Assembly (NCBI RefSeq): GCF_000244975.1
Contig: NZ_CM001440.1
Location: 372,001 to 436,000, forward strand
Source of the DNA: Saccharomonospora cyanea NA-134
GTDB taxonomy: Bacteria > Actinomycetota > Actinomycetes > Mycobacteriales > Pseudonocardiaceae
Direction: 5' to 3'
DNA length: 64,000 bases
The notes below the pieces were generated by a model. The model was not told the DNA's origin and did not search any database. It saw nothing but the letters and a program-made list of their open reading frames with translations. The translations under genes were made by a program, and so were the position numbers. Of the stretch, positions 20,337 to 28,443 are shown in pieces (position 1 is the first letter of the stretch; the number at the start of each line of letters is the position of its first letter).

Positions 20337-20957
20337 TCAGTTGGTTGCCCTGATGTTGCCGATGACGGTGGTGGCGACTTCATGCGCGGCTTCGCAGGGA
20401 TCGACCTTCCCGACGGAGCCGTCGCCGAGGTACATGTCGATGTTCATGTAGTCGGATGCGCTGGTGCCGACGATGACGAGGCATTCCCCTTCGTCGCGGT
20501 TGTCGGTCGTGCCGGTGGCGATGGCCGGATAACCGTCCACCGGTGACAACTCGGTGAAGTACGCGGTCTTGTCTCTGTTGCGGTAGATCGCGGTCAGGCC
20601 TTCGTCGGTGAGCCGGGGGTAGGTCACCGAGATGTGCGCATTGCTGCGCAGGCCCGAGTACCAGGAGCAGGACGGCCCCGAGCTCCGTTCTGTCTTGTCT
20701 TCCTGCTCGGTGTTCTCGCCCAGGTACTCGGTGACTTGGTCATCCGTCAGTGAGGTGCACGGCTGCGCGAGAAACGAGTCGACGTTCAGCGGGGGCTCGA
20801 CCCGGGGAACGTCGGGCACGGTGCTGCTGGTGGCGGGCAGGGAAGGGCCGGGTGAGAGTGAGGGCGTTGCTGTCGCCCCATCACTAGGCGTGCCCGTGCA
20901 CCCGGTGGCAAGCGCGGCAGAGGCGAACAGCGTGACGGTGATCCTGGCGTGCTTCAT
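20337..20957 (-). CDS. DUF3558-type lipoprotein
   Basis: This 206-residue protein has a signal peptide and a lipobox (LATGC, Cys20), so it should be a membrane-anchored surface lipoprotein. A Ser/Pro/Thr linker leads to a domain with PCTSLTDDQV near residue 67 and SCSWYSG near residue 96, the cysteine and tryptophan pattern of the DUF3558 family often seen beside PPE/EspG genes in Pseudonocardiaceae. Function is unknown. Its start overlaps the stop of the upstream gene by 4 bases. Confidence 0.75.
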   Translation of the reverse strand: MKHARITVTLFASAALATGCTGTPSDGATATPSLSPGPSLPATSSTVPDVPRVEPPLNVDSFLAQPCTSLTDDQVTEYLGENTEQEDKTERSSGPSCSWYSGLRSNAHISVTYPRLTDEGLTAIYRNRDKTAYFTELSPVDGYPAIATGTTDNRDEGECLVIVGTSASDYMNIDMYLGDGSVGKVDPCEAAHEVATTVIGNIRATN

Positions 20958-21499
20958 TCGAACTTGCCCTTTTCCTGTGTCACCGTGGCTTCGGCATCGT
21001 TCTCTGCGTCGGTGTATCCCCCGAGTGCTGCGAGGAATTTGTCCCGCATGTCCGCGCAGTACTTGACCCGTTCCTCCAAGGCTTCGCGCAGCGCGTCACC
21101 GGACTCCCGCACCTTCTCCGCGTGTCCCACGCTCGCGTAGTCGAGCCCAGGCCCTTCCGCCAGGACGATGTCACGGGCCAGCAGTAGCGTCTCCCTGTAC
21201 CGGCGGGTGAAGTCTTCCCATTTGTTCGCCAGGCGTTCGAGGGTTTCGGCGTCGAAGGCGAAGCCGTCTCCCTCCCGGGTGGCCTGGCCGAGCACGGCGT
21301 TGCCCACGTCGGCCCGGAAGAGCAGGAGGTCCTGGGGACTCGGCATCGCGAACGGTGGAGGGGCGGCCTGCGGTACGTAGACGGCTTCCGAAGGGCTGGC
21401 GATTCCCCGGATTTCTTCGGCCACCTCGACCCCCGTGTAATTCGGCTTCGGTCTCCGTGTGAAGGAATCGAAACTAGCAGCGATGTGCTCGTTGTGCAC
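20954..21499 (-). CDS. Putative type VII secretion partner protein with YxxxE tail
   Basis: I do not recognise a named family for this 181-residue protein. The N-terminal 60 residues are proline-rich, and residues 80-160 are strongly helical with a central break, as in an Esx/PE-like hairpin. Just after the second helix is YTDAE (residues 162-166), matching the YxxxD/E secretion signal of type VII substrates. The next genes encode a WxG-bearing PPE-like protein and an EspG-like chaperone, so I infer it is the export partner of the PPE-like protein. The GTG start at 21499 opens the operon. Confidence 0.5.
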   Translation of the reverse strand: MHNEHIAASFDSFTRRPKPNYTGVEVAEEIRGIASPSEAVYVPQAAPPPFAMPSPQDLLLFRADVGNAVLGQATREGDGFAFDAETLERLANKWEDFTRRYRETLLLARDIVLAEGPGLDYASVGHAEKVRESGDALREALEERVKYCADMRDKFLAALGGYTDAENDAEATVTQEKGKFE

Positions 21500-21519
21500 G
21501 GACGGCTACGTAAACGAAA

Positions 21520-21564
21520 TGATCGATTGAGTGGGCGGAATTGCTGTTTCACAATTCTCGATCA
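21520..21564. promoter_or_regulatory. AT-rich nested inverted repeats between divergent operons
   Basis: TGATCGA (21520-21526) faces TCGATCA (21558-21564), and GAATTG (21538-21543) faces CAATTC (21552-21557). The element lies just upstream of the minus-strand type VII locus and is far more AT-rich than its surroundings. It may be a promoter/operator. The rest of the gap to 21754 shows nothing I can name. Confidence 0.3.
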
Positions 21565-21754
21565 ATTTCCTTTCGGTGCTTCCTCATGGTGGTCCGCATG
21601 CTGACGCGGCACGCAGCGGCGTGAAGTAGCACGATACATCATCCGTGTCGTCGGTATCACGAAGTGGCGAGCGACCTGTGGGGCATCGCCGCGTGACCTC
21701 CGCCCATTAGGCTGGTGAGGACCGTGAACACAGGGCCGAAAGGGCGGAGCCGAC

Positions 21755-22774
21755 GTGTCAGTGCGTGGTGGCACCATCGACGAGTTGCGCGCTGCAGTCG
21801 GGCTGCAGATCGCGGACGAGGAACTACTGCGGACGCTCGTCGCGGGGCTGGAGGACGTGGAGGACGTCCTCCGCGGTGTCGTCAGCAGTGACGTCGCGGC
21901 CATAGACGAGGCCGCGCGTCACCTGGTGGACGCCGGGGGCAAACGTTTCCGTCCCATGTTCACACTGTTGGCCGCCCAGTTCGGCAAGGGCGGTAACCGG
22001 GAGGCTGTGATCACCGCGGCCGCCGCGGTGGAGCTGGTTCACCTCGCCACGCTGTACCACGACGACGTGATGGACGAGGCCACGATGCGCCGGGGCGCGC
22101 CGAGCGTCAACGCCCGCTGGGACAACAGCGTGGCCATCCTGACCGGCGACTACCTGTTCGCGCACGCTTCGCGGCTGGTGGCCGATCTGGGTACCGACGC
22201 GGCACGCATCATCGCCGAGACGTTCGGCGAACTCGTGACCGGGCAGATGCGGGAGACCGTCGGGCCGCAGGAGGGGGACGACCCCGTCGAACACTACCTG
22301 TCCGTCATCGGCCAGAAGACCGGCTCGTTGATCGCGACGGCGGGTCGCTTCGGTGGCATGTTCTCCGGCGCCGAACCCGAGCACATCGAGGCCCTGCGCC
22401 GGTTCGGGGAGATCGTGGGCACGGCGTTCCAGATCTCCGACGACATCATCGACATCGCGTCGCCGTCCGACACCTCGGGCAAGTCGCAGGGAACGGACCT
22501 CCGCGAGGGCGTGCGCACACTGCCGATGCACTACGCGCTGTCACACGACCCCGACCCCCGCCTGGTGACGTTGCTGTCCGCCCCCCTCACCGATGACGCC
22601 CACGTGGAGGAAGCGCTCGACCTCCTGCGCCGATCGGGTGGGCTCGAACGCACGCGGGCCACACTCGCCGACTACGCTCGGCGCGCACAGGAGGAGCTCG
22701 CCGCGTTGCCGGCATCGGCGGCGAGGGAGGCCTGCGAGTCGGTCGCCGACTACCTCGTCGCACGGACCCACTAG
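21755..22774 (+). CDS. grcC: Long-chain polyprenyl diphosphate synthase (menaquinone side chain)
   Basis: This trans-isoprenyl diphosphate synthase has 339 residues. The first aspartate-rich motif is HDDVMDEA and the second DDIIDIASPSD; GGKRFRPMFTLL and TGDYLFAHAS are also conserved. It condenses isopentenyl diphosphate with an allylic primer to make the heptaprenyl-to-nonaprenyl chain of menaquinone. The product length cannot be read from sequence. The GTG start has GGAG 5 bases upstream. With menG, menJ and htpX nearby, it matches the neighbourhood of grcC1 in mycobacteria. Confidence 0.88.
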   Translation: MSVRGGTIDELRAAVGLQIADEELLRTLVAGLEDVEDVLRGVVSSDVAAIDEAARHLVDAGGKRFRPMFTLLAAQFGKGGNREAVITAAAAVELVHLATLYHDDVMDEATMRRGAPSVNARWDNSVAILTGDYLFAHASRLVADLGTDAARIIAETFGELVTGQMRETVGPQEGDDPVEHYLSVIGQKTGSLIATAGRFGGMFSGAEPEHIEALRRFGEIVGTAFQISDDIIDIASPSDTSGKSQGTDLREGVRTLPMHYALSHDPDPRLVTLLSAPLTDDAHVEEALDLLRRSGGLERTRATLADYARRAQEELAALPASAAREACESVADYLVARTH

Positions 22775-22787
22775 GAAGGCAGCCGTC

Positions 22788-23861
22788 ATGTCCGTTTTCG
22801 GTCAGGTCTGGGTGTTCAGTGCGGTCGCTTTCGTGCTCGGCGCGTTTCTCGCCTGGCTCTTTCTCGTCCGCCCCATGCGGAAGCGCATCGACGAACTCCA
22901 ACGTCGGCTCGCCTCCGCGGAGAACGCGTCGAGGCCGCAGGCCGGCGCGCAACGCACGCGCGTGGCTCCGGTCGTGCGCGTGGGCGACGAGGACGACGAC
23001 CGGCCGGCGGCCACCCCGCCGACCCGACGTTTCGAGCCCGCGGCGGAGCCTCAGGACGAGTCCCGTGACGTGACGGAGCATCTCGCGCCCGCCCCGAGCT
23101 GGCCCGAGAGCAACAGTCTCCAGGGCCGCGAGCGCACGTCGAAGTCCGAGATCGACGAGTTGGACGAGGACTTCGCGCGACTCGACGCGCTCGACGACGA
23201 GTTGCAGGGCAGCACGGGCGGCGTGCTCGACGGCCCTTCGGTGCCCGACTCCGAGGCCCCCACGCGGGTCCACGGCAGCCACGGCGGGCAACTCGACTCC
23301 GGTTCCGTGGAGGGTGACGACACCGGTGGTGGGAGCCGCCGAGGGAACAGCCTGTTCGAGCCCCCATCACTCGCCGACGAGCCGGAGGAGACGCCACCCG
23401 CCTACGCGTTCGGGGACGGGGCGGCCGAGGAGGACGCCGAACCGCAGGCCGAACGCACCACCGCGCTGCCGAAGCGGCAGCCGGGGCGCACACAGATGGA
23501 GAGCTTCGAACCGGCGAAGCCCATCCAGCCGTCGATGCGCCCGGTCGAGCGCCGGGACCCGCAGCCGCGGCAGGAACGCACCGGGTCGCTGTTCGAGCCC
23601 ACCGTCTCGCCGTCCAGTTCGGTGCCGCCCGCGCGCGACATCCCCGCCACCCCCGGCCTCCCGCCCGGCCCCTTCGGGCCCGGCTCGGCGATGCCCAAGC
23701 CGGGCGGCGGGCGCCCTTCGGAGGAGTTCACCGTCAAGGCCAGCGTCACCGCGCTGCGCTACTGCGCCGAAGGCTCACCGGAGTACCCGCGCATGGTGGC
23801 CGAGGTCTGGTTCCGCACACCGGCCGACGCCGAGCGCGTCGGGTTCCGCCCCCTGTCGTAG
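22788..23861 (+). CDS. One-helix membrane protein with disordered linker and conserved C-terminal domain
   Basis: This 357-residue protein has a single N-terminal helix (residues 4-26), a basic cytoplasmic stop sequence, and then 270 residues of acidic, Pro/Arg/Gly-rich low-complexity sequence. The last 45 residues are ordered: VKASVTALRYCAEGSPEYPR followed by MVAEVWFRTPADAERVGFR. This resembles a small module found at the C-termini of several actinobacterial proteins, with the pattern Y..pGSp.Y...vAEVWF.t.e.Ae.aGFR. Function is unknown. The ATG is 14 bases after the synthase stop with AGGAAGG upstream, so it is co-transcribed. Confidence 0.75.
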   Translation: MSVFGQVWVFSAVAFVLGAFLAWLFLVRPMRKRIDELQRRLASAENASRPQAGAQRTRVAPVVRVGDEDDDRPAATPPTRRFEPAAEPQDESRDVTEHLAPAPSWPESNSLQGRERTSKSEIDELDEDFARLDALDDELQGSTGGVLDGPSVPDSEAPTRVHGSHGGQLDSGSVEGDDTGGGSRRGNSLFEPPSLADEPEETPPAYAFGDGAAEEDAEPQAERTTALPKRQPGRTQMESFEPAKPIQPSMRPVERRDPQPRQERTGSLFEPTVSPSSSVPPARDIPATPGLPPGPFGPGSAMPKPGGGRPSEEFTVKASVTALRYCAEGSPEYPRMVAEVWFRTPADAERVGFRPLS

Positions 23862-23877
23862 CTCGCGCGAGCACACA

Positions 23878-23920
23878 CGAGGAAGGGGCACCCGCGCGTC
23901 GCGTGGGTGCCCCTTCCTCG
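23878..23920. terminator. Bidirectional terminator hairpin
   Basis: A 16-bp perfect stem (CGAGGAAGGGGCACCC at 23878-23893 with its complement at 23905-23920) encloses an 11-base loop. It sits between convergent genes: the membrane protein ending at 23861 and korB ending at 23930. Confidence 0.85.
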
Positions 23921-23929
23921 TCGTTCGGA

Positions 23930-24994
23930 TCAGTCGACGGTCCAGGTGTCCTTGCCGGTGAGCAGGGCCTGCAGGTCGGCGGGCTTGGCCTGTGCCGCCT
24001 GCTCCACCTGGGTGCGCGCTAGGTCGTCGTAGGTGGGTCGGGTGACCTGCCGGAAGATGCCCGTGGGCGTGTAGCCGAGGCTCTCGTCGCTCAGCCGCGA
24101 CAGCGCGAACGCGTACGAGCTGTCGGCGATGGACGGGTCGTGCACCACGACGTCGTCCTCGCCGATCTCGGAGACCTTGCCGACCTCCAGCCCGCCCCAG
24201 CCGGAGCGGCCGACCCCGAACTCGCCCTCGGGTCCGAACCGGATCGGCTCGCCCGGAGTGAGGGGGATGAGGCGGCGGGACGCCTCGTCGGCGTCCTTGA
24301 GCACGTCGAACGCGCCATCGTTGAAGATCGGGCAGTTCTGGTAGATCTCCACGAACGCCGATCCGCGGTGCTGCGCGGCGGCCGTGAGTACCTCGGTGAG
24401 GCCCTTGCGGTCGGAGTCGAGCGCGCGCCCCACGAACGACGCCTCGGCACCCACCGCGAGCGACACCGGGTTGAACGGCGTGTCCAGCGAGCCCATCGGC
24501 GTGGACTTGGTGACCTTGCCGGACTCGCTGGTGGGCGAGTACTGGCCCTTCGTCAGCCCGTAGATGCGGTTGTTGAACAGCAGGATCTTCAGGTTGACGT
24601 TGCGGCGCAGCGCGTGGATGAGGTGGTTGCCGCCGATGGACAGCGCGTCACCGTCACCGGTCACCACCCACACCGAAAGGTCGGGCCGCGTGGTGGCCAA
24701 CCCGGTCGCGATGGCGGGGGCGCGGCCGTGGATGGAGTGCATCCCGTACGTGTTCATGTAGTACGGGAACCGGCTCGAACACCCGATGCCGGAGACGAAG
24801 ACGATGTTCTCGCGCTTCAGTCCGAGCGTGGGCAGGAACGACTGGATGGTGTTGAGCACGACGTAGTCGCCGCAGCCCGGGCACCACCGGACCTCCTGGT
24901 CGGACTTGTAGTCCTTGGCCTTCTGCTTCTCGTCGGTCGTGGGGACGAGGTCGAGCCCGCCGAGGGCCGGCAGACCCAGGTCGACTTGGGTCAC
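23930..24994 (-). CDS. korB: 2-oxoglutarate:ferredoxin oxidoreductase, beta subunit
   Basis: This 354-residue thiamine diphosphate-binding subunit, with KorA, oxidatively decarboxylates 2-oxoglutarate to succinyl-CoA and reduces ferredoxin. RWCPGCGDYVVL, FVSGIGCSSRFPYYM and WVVTGDGDALSIGGNHLIH (cofactor motif GDGD) are diagnostic. TFNPVSLAVGAEASFVGR is also typical. The GTG start overlaps the korA stop by 4 bases. It follows the short mycobacterial KorB type, without a separate ferredoxin domain. Confidence 0.92.
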   Translation of the reverse strand: MTQVDLGLPALGGLDLVPTTDEKQKAKDYKSDQEVRWCPGCGDYVVLNTIQSFLPTLGLKRENIVFVSGIGCSSRFPYYMNTYGMHSIHGRAPAIATGLATTRPDLSVWVVTGDGDALSIGGNHLIHALRRNVNLKILLFNNRIYGLTKGQYSPTSESGKVTKSTPMGSLDTPFNPVSLAVGAEASFVGRALDSDRKGLTEVLTAAAQHRGSAFVEIYQNCPIFNDGAFDVLKDADEASRRLIPLTPGEPIRFGPEGEFGVGRSGWGGLEVGKVSEIGEDDVVVHDPSIADSSYAFALSRLSDESLGYTPTGIFRQVTRPTYDDLARTQVEQAAQAKPADLQALLTGKDTWTVD

Positions 24995-26943
24995 TTGACC
25001 ACGGCCTCCTTGTTCGCTGTGCGGTCGGCGATGTCGGTGAACACGTGCTCCAGCTCCTCCGCCTTGAACGGAAGACCGGCGATCTTCGTGTGCGAGTGGA
25101 CGTCCACGAGGTACTTCGCACGCAGCAGGGCCGCGAGCTGCCCCATGTTCATCTCGGGCACGACCACGGTGTCGTACGAGCGCAGCAGCTCACCCAGGTT
25201 CGCGGGGAACGGGTTGAGGTGCCGCAGGTGGGCCTGCGCGATCGGGATGCCCTTGCGGCGGACCCTGCGGCAGGCGGCGCCGATGGGGCCGTAGGTGGAG
25301 CCCCAGCCGAGCGCCAGCACGCGAGCCTCGCCGTTGCTCGGGTCGTCGACCTCGACGTCGGGCACGTCGATGCCGTCGATCTTGGCCTGGCGCAGCCGCA
25401 CCATCCTGTCGTGGTTGTCGGGGTCGTACGAGATGTTGCCCTTGCCGTCGGCCTTCTCCAGACCTCCGACACGGTGCTGCAGGCCGGGCGTTCCCGGAAC
25501 GGCCCACTCGCGGGCGAGCGTCTCGGGGTCACGCACGTACGGCCAGAACTCGCCGGAGCCGTCGAGTGCGTTGGGTTCGGACGCGAACGTCACCCGCAGG
25601 TCGGGCAGCGTCTCGACGTCGGGGATGAGCCACGGCTCCGAGCCGTTGGCGATGGCGCCGTCGGACAGCAACAGCACCGGGGTGCGGTAGGTCAGCGCGA
25701 TGCGCGTCGCCTCCAGCGCGGCGTCGAAGCAGTCGGCGGGCGAGCGCGGCGCCACGATGGGCACGGGCGACTCGCTGTTGCGGCCGTACATGGCCTGGAG
25801 CAGGTCGGCCTGCTCGGTCTTGGTGGGCAGTCCCGTGGACGGCCCACCGCGCTGCACGTCGATCACCACGAGCGGCAGTTCGATCATCACGCCGAGGCCG
25901 ATGGTCTCGGACTTCAGCGCGATGCCGGGGCCGGACGTCGAGGTCACGCCGAGCGCGCCGCCGTAGGAGGCGCCGAGCGCGGCCCCGATGCCCGCGATCT
26001 CGTCCTCGGCCTGGAACGTGATGACGCCGAAGTTCTTGTGCTTGCTCAGCTCGTGCAGGATGTCGGACGCCGGGGTGATCGGGTAGGTGCCCAGCAGCAC
26101 CTGCAGACCGGAACGCTGCCCGGCCGCCACGATGCCGTAGGCGAGCGCGGTGTTGCCGGTGATCTGGCGGTAGGTGCCCTTGGGCAGTTTCGCGGGCGCC
26201 ACCTCGAAGGTGGTCTTGAACGCCTCGGTGGTCTCGCCGTAGTTCCAGCCCGCGCGGAACGCCAGGATGTTGGCCTCCGCGATCTGCGGCTTCGCGGCGA
26301 ACTTCTCCCGGAGGAATGCCTCGGTGCCCTCGGTGGGCCGGTGGTACATCCACGAGAGCAGGCCGAGCGCGAACATGTTCTTGCAGCGTTCGGCGTCCTT
26401 CTTGCCGAGCCCGGTGTCGGCGAGCGCGCCCTGGGTGAGCGTGGACATCGCCACCTCGTACACCTGGAACGCCGACAACGAGTCGTCGGCCAGCGGGTCG
26501 GCGTCGTAGCCGACCTTGCTCAGGTTGCGCTTGGTGAACTCGTCGGTGTTGACGATCACCATGCCGCCGTGCGGCACGTCGCCGATGTTCGCCTTCAGCG
26601 CGGCCGGGTTCATGGCCACCAGCACGTCGGGGCGGTCGCCCGGCGTGAGGATGTCGTAGTCGGCGAAGTGGACCTGGAAGCTGGAGACCCCGGGGATGGT
26701 GCCCTGTGGCGCCCTGATCTCGGCGGGGTAGTTGGGCAGGGTGGCGAGGTCGTTGCCGAACGCGGCCGCCTCGGACGTGAAGCGATCGCCTGTCAACTGC
26801 ATCCCGTCGCCCGAGTCGCCCGCGAACCGGATGACCACCCGGTCGAGTCGGCTGACCTCGGTCTGCCGGGTCGAGGTCAGTGCGTCCTCCCCGTTCGAAG
26901 CACCGACACCGTCACCGCCGCTTGCGCCTGCGCTTGTGCTCAT
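24991..26943 (-). CDS. korA: 2-oxoglutarate:ferredoxin oxidoreductase, fused gamma-alpha subunit
   Basis: The two domains in this 650-residue chain are the gamma domain (about 35-215, RFAGDSGDGMQLTGDRF at its start) fused to the alpha domain (about 240-640, LLGTYPITPASDILHELSKH and TSTSGPGIALKSETIGLG). This fusion is usual in actinobacteria. I chose the ATG at 26943 because the first 35 residues form a typical disordered leader and AGAGGGA lies upstream. The frame stays open to 27564 but that sequence shows no conservation. It forms an operon with korB. Confidence 0.9.
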   Translation of the reverse strand: MSTSAGASGGDGVGASNGEDALTSTRQTEVSRLDRVVIRFAGDSGDGMQLTGDRFTSEAAAFGNDLATLPNYPAEIRAPQGTIPGVSSFQVHFADYDILTPGDRPDVLVAMNPAALKANIGDVPHGGMVIVNTDEFTKRNLSKVGYDADPLADDSLSAFQVYEVAMSTLTQGALADTGLGKKDAERCKNMFALGLLSWMYHRPTEGTEAFLREKFAAKPQIAEANILAFRAGWNYGETTEAFKTTFEVAPAKLPKGTYRQITGNTALAYGIVAAGQRSGLQVLLGTYPITPASDILHELSKHKNFGVITFQAEDEIAGIGAALGASYGGALGVTSTSGPGIALKSETIGLGVMIELPLVVIDVQRGGPSTGLPTKTEQADLLQAMYGRNSESPVPIVAPRSPADCFDAALEATRIALTYRTPVLLLSDGAIANGSEPWLIPDVETLPDLRVTFASEPNALDGSGEFWPYVRDPETLAREWAVPGTPGLQHRVGGLEKADGKGNISYDPDNHDRMVRLRQAKIDGIDVPDVEVDDPSNGEARVLALGWGSTYGPIGAACRRVRRKGIPIAQAHLRHLNPFPANLGELLRSYDTVVVPEMNMGQLAALLRAKYLVDVHSHTKIAGLPFKAEELEHVFTDIADRTANKEAVVK

Positions 26944-27044
26944 GGGCCAGCAAATCCCTCTCTCCAGACTCCGGCGCGCGACGCGCTCATACTTCGAGAT
27001 TACTTGGCGTTCGGCGACCCCGTCCGCCGCTGTGATCCGGCTTA

Positions 27045-27065
27045 CCTGTAACCGGCGGTAACAGG
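27045..27065. promoter_or_regulatory. Near-perfect palindrome upstream of korA
   Basis: CCTGTAACC (27045-27053) and GGTAACAGG (27057-27065) form an inverted repeat with one mismatch around GGC, about 100 bases upstream of the korA start and 25 bases after the Lrp-like stop. It could be an operator for korAB or a weak terminator. Confidence 0.35.
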
Positions 27066-27089
27066 ATACCCTGGTTTCAGGATCTGAGA

Positions 27090-27536
27090 TCAGCGGCCCG
27101 GGTCCGGTGGCCTCTCCAGCAACGTCGACAGCACCACCGTCGACACCGTCCTGTCGATGATCTCCAACCCGCGCAGCCGCTCCAGCGCGTCCTCCAGGTG
27201 GTGTATGTCGGCGGCACGCAGGTGCACGATCGCGTCCGCCGCTCCCGACACCGTGTACGCGGCGACGACCTCCGGCAGGGGCTCCAGGTGCGACCGGATC
27301 CGTGCGGGCGAGATGTTGCCCTGGCAGTGGACCTCGACGAACGCCTCCGTGCCCCACCCCAGTGCCTCCGGGTCGACCACGGCGGTGAAGCCGCGGAGGA
27401 CTCCCGTCTCCAGCAGGCGGTCGACCCGGCGCTTCACCGCGGGCGCGGAGAGACCCACGACCTTGCCGATCTCCGCGTAGCTCGACCGGGCGTTCGCGAC
27501 CAGGCACGAAACGATGCGTTGATCCAACGTGTTCAC
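27090..27536 (-). CDS. Lrp/AsnC family transcriptional regulator
   Basis: This 148-residue regulator has an N-terminal winged helix (LDQRIVSCLVANARSSYAEIGKVVGLSAPAVKRRVDRL, residues 4-41) and a C-terminal ligand-sensing RAM domain with VSGAADAIVHLRAADIHHLEDAL. Lrp proteins bind amino acids and act on nearby divergent genes. The dimethylargininase starts 75 bases away on the other strand, so arginine or ornithine metabolism is the likely target. The GTG at 27536 begins the conserved domain; a longer frame upstream crosses the divergent promoter and is unlikely. Confidence 0.85.
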   Translation of the reverse strand: MNTLDQRIVSCLVANARSSYAEIGKVVGLSAPAVKRRVDRLLETGVLRGFTAVVDPEALGWGTEAFVEVHCQGNISPARIRSHLEPLPEVVAAYTVSGAADAIVHLRAADIHHLEDALERLRGLEIIDRTVSTVVLSTLLERPPDPGR

Positions 27537-27556
27537 ACGCAACAAATAGCATACAG

Positions 27557-27599
27557 ATGCGCAATCAATGACAATTGATCGCCGTATTACGCTGCGCAT
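27557..27599. promoter_or_regulatory. Divergent promoter/operator between Lrp-like regulator and ddaH
   Basis: This AT-rich stretch holds two inverted repeats. ATCAAT (27564-27569) and ATTGAT (27574-27579) surround GACA. An outer pair, ATGCGCA (27557-27563) and TGCGCAT (27593-27599), spans 43 bases. The position between divergent genes is where an Lrp-type regulator would bind its own operator. Confidence 0.55.
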
Positions 27600-27610
27600 A
27601 CATTCGATAT

Positions 27611-28435
27611 ATGCGCGTACCCATGCCACGCCACTACGTGATGTGCCCGCCGCGGTACTTCTCCGTGGACTACGCCATCAACCCCTGGATGGACCCCGAC
27701 GTGCCCGTGGACCCGGAGCGCGCCCTGCGGCAGTGGACGGAACTGCGGGACACCTACCGCAGGCTCGGCCACCTCGTCGACGAGGTGGAGCCGCAGCCCG
27801 GACTGCCCGACATGGTGTTCGCCGCCAACTCGGGCACCGTCGTGGACGGTCGCGTGCTCGGCGCGAAGTTCGCGACGAGGCAGCGCGCGGCCGAGGCCGA
27901 ACACTTCCGCCGCTGGTTCGTGGAGAACGGCTTCCGCGAGGTCACGATGCCGCAGGAGACCAACGAGGCCGAGGGCGACTTCACGTGGACCGGGCACCTG
28001 CTGCTCGCGGGCACCGGGTTCCGCACGGACCCGAAGGCCCACGCCGAGGCACAGGAGGTCCTGGGGGTGCCGGTGGTGTCGCTGCGGCTGGTGGATCCGC
28101 GCTACTACCACCTCGACACCGCGCTGTTCGTGCTGTCGGAGGCCGGCGACGACCGCCCCGCGCACATCGCCTACTACCCGGGTGCGTTCTCACCCGGTTC
28201 GCGGAAGGCACTGAGCAGGCTGTTCCCCGACGCGGTCGTGGCCGACGCCGACGACGCCGCCTGCTTCGGGCTGAACGCGATCTCGGACGGGCGCAACGTG
28301 GTGCTGCCCGTGGAGGCGACGGCACTGGCCGAGAAGGTGGCCGCACACGGCTACGAGCCGGTGTTCGTGGACGTCTCCGAGCTTCGCAAGGCCGGCGGCG
28401 GCCCGAAGTGCTGCACGATGGAGATCCGCAAGTAA
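27611..28435 (+). CDS. ddaH: Dimethylargininase / arginine deiminase-like amidinohydrolase
   Basis: This 274-residue pentein-fold enzyme likely hydrolyses N-omega-methylated arginine to citrulline and methylamine. FAANSGTVVDGRVL, EGDFTWTGHLLLAGTGFRT, YYHLDTALFVL with the catalytic histidine, and the C-terminal GGGPKCCTMEIRK with the nucleophilic cysteine are all present. The start is uncertain: ATG at 27611 or 27623, neither with a clear ribosome binding site, so the mRNA may be leaderless. Activity on ornithine or other arginine analogues is possible. It is divergent from the Lrp-like regulator. Confidence 0.82.
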   Translation: MRVPMPRHYVMCPPRYFSVDYAINPWMDPDVPVDPERALRQWTELRDTYRRLGHLVDEVEPQPGLPDMVFAANSGTVVDGRVLGAKFATRQRAAEAEHFRRWFVENGFREVTMPQETNEAEGDFTWTGHLLLAGTGFRTDPKAHAEAQEVLGVPVVSLRLVDPRYYHLDTALFVLSEAGDDRPAHIAYYPGAFSPGSRKALSRLFPDAVVADADDAACFGLNAISDGRNVVLPVEATALAEKVAAHGYEPVFVDVSELRKAGGGPKCCTMEIRK

Positions 28436-28443
28436 CCCCACCG

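Noticed and set aside
18322-21499. A complete ESX secretion locus
   Set aside because: Only chaperone, substrate-like and lipoprotein genes are present. No EccB, EccC, EccD, EccE or mycosin gene exists in the window.
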